64,000 nt of DNA, from NCBI GenBank assembly GCA_030052745.1, contig JANBVO010000040.1, positions 1-64,000 of the forward strand, read 5' to 3'. The notes beneath the pieces are model-generated. The model searched no databases. It was not told where the DNA came from and saw nothing but the letters and a program-made list of their open reading frames with translations. Both the position numbers and the translations under genes were made by a program. This DNA is from Pleurostoma richardsiae. Lineage: Eukaryota; Ascomycota; Sordariomycetes; Calosphaeriales; Pleurostomataceae. Position 1 is the first letter of the stretch; every line of letters begins with the position of its first letter. Below, one piece after another: positions 56,508 through 64,000 of the stretch.

Positions 56508-57872
56508 TCATTCGACCTTCACTTCTGGGCTGGTTGCATCGGGCGCGTAGACCCCAATCGGCGGTGGAGGCAACTTCACGCCAGAAGAAGCAGGCCCGCT
56601 CTCAGTAGCAGTAGCAATGGGAGGGCTAGTTGCTGTGCCCGCCTCGGGAAGTGCAGGATCATCGGGCAGCTCTTCCACCCGGTCGCCGTCCTCAGCCGCC
56701 TTTTCCTGCTCGAGACGAGTCTCCCTGCCGCGCTTATGGCAGTACCACAGGACGAAGAGGAGCACTGTGGCCAGCCGTCAGTAAGTGAGAGCTCGGGAAG
56801 AAAAGAAGAACATCCAAGGTGTCGACTTACAGAACAGAGCGATGCTCCAAATGACGTTCGTGCCCATGAAAGCCGGCCAGCGTACCTTGAGCGCATTGAC
56901 GATGGCCTTGAGCATGCCCACGACGGCACCGGGCTTGGTGACAAGCTCCTGCAAGTTCTTAGGCTTCAGGAGACTCTTGGCCGTGGCCTTGATGCCGACC
57001 TTAGAGCTGGTGTCGTGCGCGAGGCCCTGTGACTCCGCCGCGACGGCGAGCAGCTCCGGCGCGAGCGAGCCTGTGAGCTTGCTAGGCAGCTGCGTGACCA
57101 GTTTCTTCATGGACTTGGGCAGCTTCTCGTACTGCCGCGACAGCACGCCGTCGTGGTCCTGAAGCAGGTTCTGCAGGTCCCGCGCCGCGGTCGGCACGCC
57201 GTTTACCAGGTCCTTGAGCACCACTGTGAACTGCCGCACCAGCTCGCTCGACTCCTCCGAGAGCGAGAAGGTCTTGTTGTTGCTGGCCGCGAGGTTCAGG
57301 TCGTCCAGCACCTTGGTGATGTCGTCTTTCTCGCGCTCCGCCTCGGGCTCCGGAACGGCGAGGCGCTCGGGCTCGGCGCCCTCCGCCGCTGGGCCCTTCT
57401 TGCTCTTGCTCTTGCGCCTGAAGAAGGAGAAGCGGTTCGCTTTCTTGTCGGTCTTGCCTGCCATTTCTTTTCCAGCTTCCTTGCCTGCCTCGGCAGCATT
57501 ATCCACAACCCTCTGCGACTCGTCGTCGCTGTCTAGCGATATGTCGGGCGTCTTCACTCGCGGTGGCAGGGGTGGCCGTCGACCATCCTCGTCGGCATAG
57601 CTGCTTTCGGATGTGATGCGCTCAAGGAAGCGCTCGTCGTCGTCGCTCAGCACAGGCTCGGCTGGCTGAGGCGACTTGGGATTCGCTGAGTCTGCCACAT
57701 TGTCCGTGTCCTCCACATCATGCTTCACGAGCACCTGGTTGTTGGACCCCTGGAGCGCGTTATCGAGCGCTGAGGGCGGTGCAGGCACTTCTTCCTGCAC
57801 ATCGTGCTCCTCCTTCTCGCGCTTCTCGTCGCGGTGCTTTTTGAACTTTTTGTAAGTGAAGTACTCGAGCAT
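56508..57872 (-). CDS. Uncharacterised single-pass membrane protein, conserved-looking fungal family
   Basis: Exons 57872-56831 and 56764-56508 (66-nt intron) give 432 residues. The N-terminus MLEYFTYKKFKKHRDEKREK is strongly basic; residues to about 190 are acidic/Lys-rich and disordered (KANRFSFFRRKSKSKKG). A helical domain follows (DDITKVLDDLNLAASNN, SSELVRQFTVVLKDLVNGVP, SMKKLVTQLPSKLTGSLAPE), then KPGAVVGMLKAIVNALKVRW. A single transmembrane span at about 339-357 is formed across the splice (NVIWSIALF then LLLFVLWYC). A short Pro-rich tail with charged flanks ends the protein. There is no signal peptide, so an N-cytosolic anchor is likely. I recall similar unannotated proteins in other Pezizomycotina but no function. 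A TGACGTCA palindrome lies about 250 bp upstream of the start. Confidence 0.85.
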
Positions 57873-58476
57873 GCTGGACAGTGCCGCACAGCTAGCAAGC
57901 TGTGGTGTGTTGAAGCTGGTGGTTATCGTATAGACCTGAGAGGGTCGGATTTCAGGATGTTTATAAATGGCTCTGCATCGTTCCCAATAGGCAATGGAGA
58001 GGTCTTATGGCCACCAAATCGACGTCTTGCAAGCATCATTGCCCAGGGAGGCCTGCGACAGGAGCGGTGGGCTGCAACCTGTTGGGGGAGCTTGATTGCA
58101 CGGGCATAAGCCACAAATGACGTCACTGCGCCACCTGACTATGAGAAGCACAAAGACAATGCAAAAGGTCCCAGGAACGTCAATGTGTGATTTCAAGAAG
58201 ATGTCGTGCTCTCATACTGTACGCCATTTGCTGGCGATTGGGTATCTATGTGCCGCCAAATCTTGCACCCAAACCAGAGTGCTGAGCAGCCTGCTGGGCA
58301 GCACAGCGACTGCTCAACTCCTCTGCACAGTACCGTACCGTCACAGAGTGTACCGTCAAGGACAGCGATATGAAGAGATCGAAGCCACTGACTATGGTGA
58401 CACCAACGCCATAGCCTTGAAGAGTTCGAAGCCACAGCGCGTAATGAGGAGGCAGTACTCGCATTCCGAGTCTAAG
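57873..58476. promoter_or_regulatory. Promoter of membrane-protein gene / nse1 3' region
   Basis: About 600 bp between two minus-strand genes in tandem. It contains the TGACGTCA site and the nse1 3' UTR. Plus-strand ORFs here (58096-58740) overlap nse1 coding sequence and are not credible. Confidence 0.5.
58118..58125. promoter_or_regulatory. CRE/ATF-type palindrome TGACGTCA
   Basis: A perfect 8-bp bZIP (CRE/ATF) consensus about 246 bp upstream of the membrane-protein start at 57872. One such octamer is expected per roughly 65 kb by chance, so position is the only support. Confidence 0.3.
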
Positions 58477-59466
58477 TCACGTCCCCTCGTCACTGCCCGG
58501 CTGTTCCTCGCCGTCTTCCTCGTTCTGCCGCATGATAGCGTCCACCAAGTCGCTCCTCCTGCCTCCTGTGCCTCTCCTCCTGCCCCTCTGGAATGCTTCC
58601 GTCTCCGTGACAGCCCTCTCGCCGACGAAGTGCTTCCCAGTCCATGGGTTCTGGCACTTCGGGCACTTCTTCTCCCTGCGCGTGCGCCAGTAGGCGTCCT
58701 GGCAGATGTCGTGCAGCCGCACGTTGCAGTCCCTATTTGAGCAACGCTGTCCCACCGTGACGATCTCCTTGCAGGCCTCGCAGAACTTGATGCGCTGCCA
58801 GTCGTCGCCCGACGCGTCCGGGTCGTTGTAGGACGCCATGAGCCACGACCAGAGCTCCATGAGGCTTCTGGGGCTCAGGCTGTAGAAGCCCTCTCTGCTC
58901 TTCTCCAGCCAGCCCTCCTCGACCAGGTTCGCTATGAGGTTCTCCACCTCGCCGTGCTTGAGGCCGCGGTCCGAGGACGTCTGTGATGCCTCTCCATTAG
59001 AGAGGCTAGGCCGCGGCGGCCTAGCGATGTTGCGGGCCTGGGGTGCCGTGATGGCCATCACCTCCATCCTAGGCGTGTTGTATGTCTCGAACATGGCGTC
59101 CAGCATGCGCTTTATGAAGGATATCTCGTCAGGGGTGTGCGCGGTTGCCAGCTGCGTGGCCGGGTCGCTGTGGGCGTTGATGAGTGCCCACACGCGCACC
59201 TTCCGGGTCTGGTGCATCGTGCTGCGGATGTCATAGTCGAGGGGTGATACTGCCTCGCGGGCCATGGCGATGTAGCCCTCGAAGTCCTCCTGCGTGATGG
59301 AGTCGGGGTCAATCTCTTCATCACCTCCACCCTGGGCACTGACAATTGCGGCGAGAATCGGCGCCGCCTCGGCAAAGGTGAACGTGCCTCGACTTATGAA
59401 GGCTTGTAGGAAAGCGCGGTTGCTGTCGTTGTAGCCATCTGGCACCGGCGGCGCCCAGTCTTCCAT
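58477..59466 (-). CDS. nse1: Smc5-Smc6 complex subunit Nse1 (RING-like)
   Basis: Single-exon gene of 329 residues. Nse1 pairs with Nse3 and Nse4 on the Smc5/6 complex, acting in DNA repair and replication-fork stability in the nucleus; its variant RING supports ubiquitin ligase activity with a MAGE partner. It starts MEDWAPPVPDGYNDSNRAFL, typical of the family, followed by winged-helix segments (ISRGTFTFAEAAPILAAIVS; NLIANLVEEGWLEKSREGFY). The C-terminal RING-like finger is complete: C-x2-C-x9-C-x4-C-x4-H-x2-C-x12-C-x2-C (from CEACKEIVTVGQRC to CPKCQNPW), the C4HC3 pattern of Nse1. The tail is Arg/Gly- then Glu-rich. Expression may be cell-cycle linked: an ACGCGT box lies about 190 bp upstream. 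Confidence 0.95.
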   Translation of the reverse strand: MEDWAPPVPDGYNDSNRAFLQAFISRGTFTFAEAAPILAAIVSAQGGGDEEIDPDSITQEDFEGYIAMAREAVSPLDYDIRSTMHQTRKVRVWALINAHSDPATQLATAHTPDEISFIKRMLDAMFETYNTPRMEVMAITAPQARNIARPPRPSLSNGEASQTSSDRGLKHGEVENLIANLVEEGWLEKSREGFYSLSPRSLMELWSWLMASYNDPDASGDDWQRIKFCEACKEIVTVGQRCSNRDCNVRLHDICQDAYWRTRREKKCPKCQNPWTGKHFVGERAVTETEAFQRGRRRGTGGRRSDLVDAIMRQNEEDGEEQPGSDEGT

Positions 59467-60446
59467 GCTAGGCAGGTGTGCTCTCGAGGCGAGATAGGAG
59501 TTTTCGGGGTTGTGATTATCGCCTTCGCCAATTATATACCTCTGTGTTTCCCTGTGGTTCTCCGCATCTAAAATCGGCCGCAGAGGGAGGCTTCAGAATC
59601 GACGGCAGATGCTGGACAGTGAGGTCCAACGCGCGTCTTTGTTCTCCCCGCAACGCGTCTCACCGCGACAAACCCATTTAGTTCTTATCGATAAGAGGGA
59701 CTGGTGGTGCCGTTACTGTGGGGGGGTGGTGTAGACAGGACGAAGACCCGTGGTGCTAGCCTGTGGTGCGGTGATGCCACGACAGTTGCTTAGGCACTCA
59801 GCGCCACGCCATCCTTTGCGAGTATCTCCATGTTTGATGCGATAGGCATGAAGTCCTAGGAAGCCAGAGTCATAGGTCCATTGCTGAACTGTTGGGGGAC
59901 CACGGAGCGTTGGGAGTCGCTGCCGCGGCGAAGACGGCGGCCGAGACTCACCGTTCGATATGTCATATCACAAGCAGGATACAAGATGAGCTCCGGGGTA
60001 AGTCGTGGAATCCAAGAACTGGCTGTACTCAGGTGACAATAAATTGCCTCGCCAGCAGGTAAGTTGCGGTCAAGAGTCCTTGACGATTAAGTCGGAAGCA
60101 AGGAACCTAAGACGTCCTCTCAGGGATGCTGGCTGTCTCTCTGGGCCCATTTTACGGAAACGCGGCGTGATAAAAGCTGCTAATTCTTTTCCTTGACCCC
60201 TATTCAATCACCCAAATCGCCCAACAGCCAGGCTCTATACCGCCTCGCTCTAGCAAGGGAGAGGCCCGTCCCGAGACAATGATGCAATGGCCCAGCCCAG
60301 GCTCCTTTGTGCGGTGAGACACCTTTGTTCGACAAACGGCCATAAAAACTCTCACTGCTGCCCACGATGTGCGACGGGGCAAAGCTGCAACCAGTGTTCG
60401 CGACGCAAAAGTGGGAAGGCGAGAGCGCCCAAAGAAAGGCCAGACT
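59467..60446. promoter_or_regulatory. Divergent region, nse1 / small Cys-rich gene
   Basis: About 980 bp. The nse1-proximal part has an ACGCGT (MCB-like) hexamer at 59653-59658 and a TATCGATAA-like palindrome near 59686. The rest shows no recognisable element, RNA gene or repeat. Confidence 0.5.
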
Positions 60447-60800
60447 ATGTGCACGGGAAGGGTGACATGGCTGCTATGCGGCCACCGCCTCGTCTATTTC
60501 AGCAGCAGGTGTCCGAAGAAGTGCGAGACGCCGCAGGGAGAGGTTGTGGAGCTACGCGACACCTGCGCGGAGTGTCATCCTCCATATCGCATGCGCTGCA
60601 TCACTATAGAGTATGACCTGCTAAGGGAGAAGCTGATGGTGGCGATCCGCATGGCTGAGGCGAGAGGCGATCTTTCGCGCGCCAAGGAGCTGAGCAGGAA
60701 GGTCTGGGAGTACGACGGCAAGCGCGGTGAGGAGCTCCGCAGGGCCAATATCAGAGGCATGGCAGAAGACGTGGTATGGCCTGGCAAGCTGGAGCCGTAA
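60447..60800 (+). CDS. Small Cys-rich protein, unknown function
   Basis: A 117-codon ORF from the ATG at 60447 (MCTGRVTWLLCGHRLVYFSS); an earlier in-frame ATG at 60369 would add 26 basic residues that look less protein-like. The N-terminal half has CGH, CPKKC and C-AEC-PP spacing followed by a further Cys, suggesting one zinc site. The second half is a charged helix (RMAEARGDLSRAKELSRKVW). I do not recognise a named family, though short fungal proteins opening with such a CGH motif are common. The stop codon sits inside a donor-like sequence (ccgtaagt): splicing from there to an acceptor at about 60855 would replace the end with about ten residues. It overlaps nothing and converges on the next gene with 111 bp between. 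Confidence 0.55.
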   Translation: MCTGRVTWLLCGHRLVYFSSRCPKKCETPQGEVVELRDTCAECHPPYRMRCITIEYDLLREKLMVAIRMAEARGDLSRAKELSRKVWEYDGKRGEELRRANIRGMAEDVVWPGKLEP

Positions 60801-60911
60801 GTTCCCCTTAACTTAAACAACACATGCCCCAAGTTCTAAACCAGTAACTCCCAGGTATTACTCCCTACAGCTCTCATACATATCTTGAGCCAGGCTCGAA
60901 CACAGCTCGCC

Positions 60912-62795
60912 TTACCAGGGCCCCATGAAACCACGGTCATAGAAATCTGGCCCGGTGTACTCGACTGGTGACATCACCTGTGCGAGCTCCATGACCCCCG
61001 GCAGCATGCGGCTGCCGCCGTCAGAGGATGCTCCCGGTGCCACCGCCTGCACCATTCCGGCTGGGCTGAAAGACGGCGCATTAGAGTTCCCGCCCTCGCT
61101 TCCGCTTCCAACAGTACCGGAGCTGCTGGCCGTATGCTGCAGTTCTTTCCTCGCCTTGGTGTACTCCTTCATCCGCGCGGAGGCTAACTTCCCGTGGCGG
61201 CGTTTGTCAGTTGCGCACCGGAGAAGCGGCAGCTGTATGATAGCAGCGAACGCCTCGGCCACTTTGTGCCGCGGGACACTGTGCCGCGTCGCCACCTCGT
61301 CAAAAGGGAACAGCTCCTCGCACGTCTCAGCAATGTCAACCATGAGGTTCGGTGGCGGCTTACGTTTCACAGATGGGTTGCTGGTTGCTTCTACTGTCGA
61401 CTGTGGCCTAGTTGCTGGCTGTTGCTTGGATGTGGGTGGAGCAGGAGACGGTGATGCATGGTGGGCGTGCGGTGCGTCACCTTTGTGTAGGCCTGAGGCC
61501 GACGCTGAAGGGGTTGTTATGTTGTTCAAAGCACTAGGCTGTGGAGGGATGGATACCGTAAGGTTTCCTCCGCTGCTTAGCCCGGTGGTAGTTGAGATTG
61601 TGGAAGCGTAGGAGTATGGTAAGGGACCGAAGTTGGGCGGCGCCATCGGCGAGCTGAGAGGCAGCAGTCGAATATGTTGCGGCAGCCTACCCGGGCCCGG
61701 ACTCCCAACTGGCGGCTTCTGTTGCAGATGAGGATAATTGTGCACTGGATGGGCGTGCTTGCCATGTACCCCGTTTGCGCTGTTGACGAGAGCCTGTTGA
61801 CGAAGCCTAGTGCATACAGGACAATGGGTCTTTGGGGAAGGCGTGTGTGTAGGCCCAGGCGTATTTCCCGTCATCTTTACTGTTCGCGCTTCCGGGGGTG
61901 TAGTCCCCTGCTTCTCACGTTGGTCCGTATTGGCAGCTTGTGAATAGCTTGGTGATTGAGCCATCGCGGGTGATCCGACCTTCTCTCTCGAAGTCTGATG
62001 AGCTACGCTTGCTACATCCGAGGTCGCAACACCCGGACGTTCAGAGGTTATGGCCGTCAATTTCGCAGCCGCCTGGCTATTAGTGAGAGTTGGCGGAATC
62101 TCTCCCCTTGGACTCTGGGACTGAAGTTCCGCAGGCCGATGGGTTGGCTGCGCATGGCCCTGCGCTGGTGACAAAAGCATCGATTGGTTCATAGCGGCTT
62201 CAGGTGTCATTGAAATATGCGGCATCCACATTGACGTATCGATATTCCCACTGAATTCGTGATATCCCGTAGGGTTGAGCAAGTTTGGATAAGTCAGGGG
62301 CTCCAAGTTCTGGAAAGGGATCACGGGAGGAAGAAACCCTGGCTGAGGGATATCATATGGTAGTTGCTTCGGGGAGAGCGCAGGAGATATCGCAGGATGA
62401 TTTGTCCGGAGAGATGAGGTAGCTTGAGGGAAGGTGAAGTGTTCCATGCCTGGCAGGGACACGCCCCTGGGCCCCGAGCTTCCGTCGGTACAGGGGGTAT
62501 GGACCTGCGGATGCTCGACGGGCGCTGTTGCCCCTCGGCAACCCAATGGGTCTCTTCCCGGACCGCTCTCCTTTATGGTATGGAAGAGATGTTGATTGGG
62601 CAGCTGTTGTAGTGTCCCTGGAATTCCGTCGCCAGAGACCCGTTTCTTTTTGACTGGCTTCGACGAGAGGAATTGGACATCTTCCTCGGCAGGTCTCTTC
62701 GACGGTGTTAATACCTCGCCAGCGGTAATCTCCACGTCATGCGCAGAGCAGCGTGCAGGGCACTGTGCTTCTGCGTTGCCAGACATTCGGGACAT
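60912..62795 (-). CDS. Uncharacterised protein with conserved-looking C-terminal helical (HTH-like) domain
   Basis: Single long exon. The frame is open to 62993, but the first ATG is at 62795 (MSRMSGN; a second at 62786), giving 627 residues. Residues 1-480 are disordered and rich in Pro, Ser, Gln and His, with basic nuclear-signal-like KPVKKKR near residue 50 and one CPVC pair. The C-terminal part holds a compact domain at about 490-570: LMVDIAETCEELFPFDEVAT, RHSVPRHKVAEAFAAIIQLP, then a basic helix KRRHGKLASARMKEYTKARK. I remember this combination from numerous uncharacterised Sordariomycete proteins; its helix-turn-helix-like layout suggests nucleic acid or chromatin binding, which is inference. 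It ends GPDFYDRGFMGPW. Confidence 0.75.
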   Translation of the reverse strand: MSRMSGNAEAQCPARCSAHDVEITAGEVLTPSKRPAEEDVQFLSSKPVKKKRVSGDGIPGTLQQLPNQHLFHTIKESGPGRDPLGCRGATAPVEHPQVHTPCTDGSSGPRGVSLPGMEHFTFPQATSSLRTNHPAISPALSPKQLPYDIPQPGFLPPVIPFQNLEPLTYPNLLNPTGYHEFSGNIDTSMWMPHISMTPEAAMNQSMLLSPAQGHAQPTHRPAELQSQSPRGEIPPTLTNSQAAAKLTAITSERPGVATSDVASVAHQTSREKVGSPAMAQSPSYSQAANTDQREKQGTTPPEARTVKMTGNTPGPTHTPSPKTHCPVCTRLRQQALVNSANGVHGKHAHPVHNYPHLQQKPPVGSPGPGRLPQHIRLLPLSSPMAPPNFGPLPYSYASTISTTTGLSSGGNLTVSIPPQPSALNNITTPSASASGLHKGDAPHAHHASPSPAPPTSKQQPATRPQSTVEATSNPSVKRKPPPNLMVDIAETCEELFPFDEVATRHSVPRHKVAEAFAAIIQLPLLRCATDKRRHGKLASARMKEYTKARKELQHTASSSGTVGSGSEGGNSNAPSFSPAGMVQAVAPGASSDGGSRMLPGVMELAQVMSPVEYTGPDFYDRGFMGPW

Positions 62796-64000
62796 CAGGC
62801 GTTGAGGTCCCTCGGCACAGCAGGACGATGAGGAGGAGCAGCTGCGCCTCTGTAGATTCTTGCGAATGCAATGGAGGACCACTATAAGTATGCTCCGAAG
62901 TGATATATCAACACAGATCTGGAACGATGGAGCAAGGGCAACAGAGCAACAGGCTTTGCACCTTCCACTGCACGAAACTCTCCATAGTCTCACTTCAATT
63001 CCCGCTCAGCATAGACGCCATGAATAACATGGTGTTTGTGACCGTGAGAGAATATGCAAACCAACCGTTTGTTTTTTGAGTACGCTTCACTGAATGGACG
63101 ACTTCGGATAAGCTGCGCTGGTATGTTCCTTCTGTAAGACGCTACAGTCAAAGTTCGAAACAGAATGGGAAGCAGCGAAAATAGCATGGCCATCGATAAA
63201 GACAACATAACTCACGCAGATACTTACTTTTGACTTGCTTTACAGGGTCTTTGCTTTGACAGATGTTTTCTTAAGACATGGGACAAATTTGCAGATGGAA
63301 AATGGTGTCTGAACAAGGGTGATCAAAGAGCTCCGTGCATAGAGCATGATTCCACTGTGCCTTCTAAGTGGTAACGTCAGATAAAGCGACTCAGCTTGAC
63401 ACTTTCCTGACCTGTTTGGAAAGTGCTTGCACAGTACCCAGGATGACGAGTTCCAAATTACTTAACCTGAAAGTGAATCATGATTAGAAGCATAGCGGAT
63501 CTCGCCCGCCGCATGGACATAGGCTTTGTATAAGTGATATGTTGAAAGAACACGCTTGCTACAAATGAGAGAATGAGACGGTTCAGTTCAAATGGGAACA
63601 TTCAAGGGGGAAAGTATAGTTTGAGGTCCATGATAATGATGTATCAAGTGTAGCTATAGAACGAACTTGATATGGGAGGGAGACGTGGTTGTAAATAACT
63701 GATGGGGCTGATTTGGTTGGAAGAAGGGGTGTCACTGATTGGGTCATGTGACTCTGAAGCTGTGAGGTAGACTCTGCGCCACAGCCATCCACTTTACGCC
63801 ACGGTCTGCGGCGCACCGGCCAGTGACTTCACTTCCCGCTGACTACCTAACCTACCTGCCCACCTTAGGCTTAGGTACAGCAGCTGCCTTGACAGAGGGG
63901 TCCCTCGAAGAGCTCTAGCGACTCCTCCGCCTGAAGCTCTCCTTTTGCCTGCCGCTTGGACTGCTGCCCTCCCAAAGCTGACGCCGCAATTACTTGGTCA
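62796..64000. other. Upstream region of the last gene to the window end
   Basis: About 1.2 kb, AT-richer than average. It includes the presumed promoter and leader of the minus-strand gene. Short TAGGTA/CCTAACCTACC motifs occur at 63840-63880. No ORF with coding character or RNA gene is seen. Confidence 0.5.

Overview
The window reads as a compact nuclear segment of a filamentous ascomycete (Pezizomycotina, most likely a Sordariomycete). Genes carry short GT-AG introns (48-105 nt) with CTAAC-like branch sites. The products are typical of this group: Utp21, a Vip1/Asp1 PP-InsP kinase, an RglB-type rhamnogalacturonan lyase, a GH76 mannosidase, a fungal GILT-like protein, an atypical hexokinase and a Vba-type MFS carrier. 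Coding DNA is GC-rich at third positions. Nothing suggests bacterial, organellar or viral sequence, and I found no recognisable transposon, LTR element or CRISPR array.

Layout. 1-12 kb: the 3' part of an amino acid permease (+), UTP21 (-), a tRNA-Ser(AGA) (-) and VIP1 (+). 12-21.3 kb: a gene-poor stretch whose only convincing gene is a 53-residue Cys/His-rich microprotein at 17.9 kb behind a long pyrimidine-rich leader. 21.3-36.2 kb: a PL4 rhamnogalacturonan lyase (-), a 17 x 17 bp degenerate minisatellite, a GH76 enzyme (+), the scavenger decapping enzyme DcpS (+) overlapping tail-to-tail with a GILT-like thiol reductase (-), a hexokinase-like protein (+) and a vacuolar-type MFS transporter (+). 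37.4-38.7 kb: an uncharacterised fungal protein (-), followed by about 6.6 kb without a convincing gene. 45.3-62.8 kb: tubulin cofactor D (-), a protein with an F-box-like N-terminus and a zinc ribbon (+), the splicing factor Cdc5/Cef1 (-) divergent from the COMPASS subunit Bre2/Ash2 (+), a single-pass membrane protein (-), Nse1 of the Smc5/6 complex (-), a small Cys-rich protein (+) and a protein with a conserved C-terminal helical domain (-).

Most genes are unrelated housekeeping functions (ribosome biogenesis, splicing, chromatin, microtubules, DNA repair, mRNA decay, inositol pyrophosphate signalling). Only loose functional neighbours exist: the PL4 lyase and the GH76 enzyme both act on extracellular polysaccharide, lie head to head about 2.9 kb apart, and have the minisatellite between them. 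I see no biosynthetic cluster and no defence-like system. The least-explained items are the orphan Cys/His microprotein, the two gene-poor blocks, the minisatellite, the coding overlap of DcpS and GILT, and four conserved-looking proteins with no assigned function.

Exon boundaries were derived by eye from splice consensus, reading frame and remembered family sequences. Every multi-exon model given as a full CDS closes to a whole number of codons; the permease is cut by the window edge and was not checked this way.
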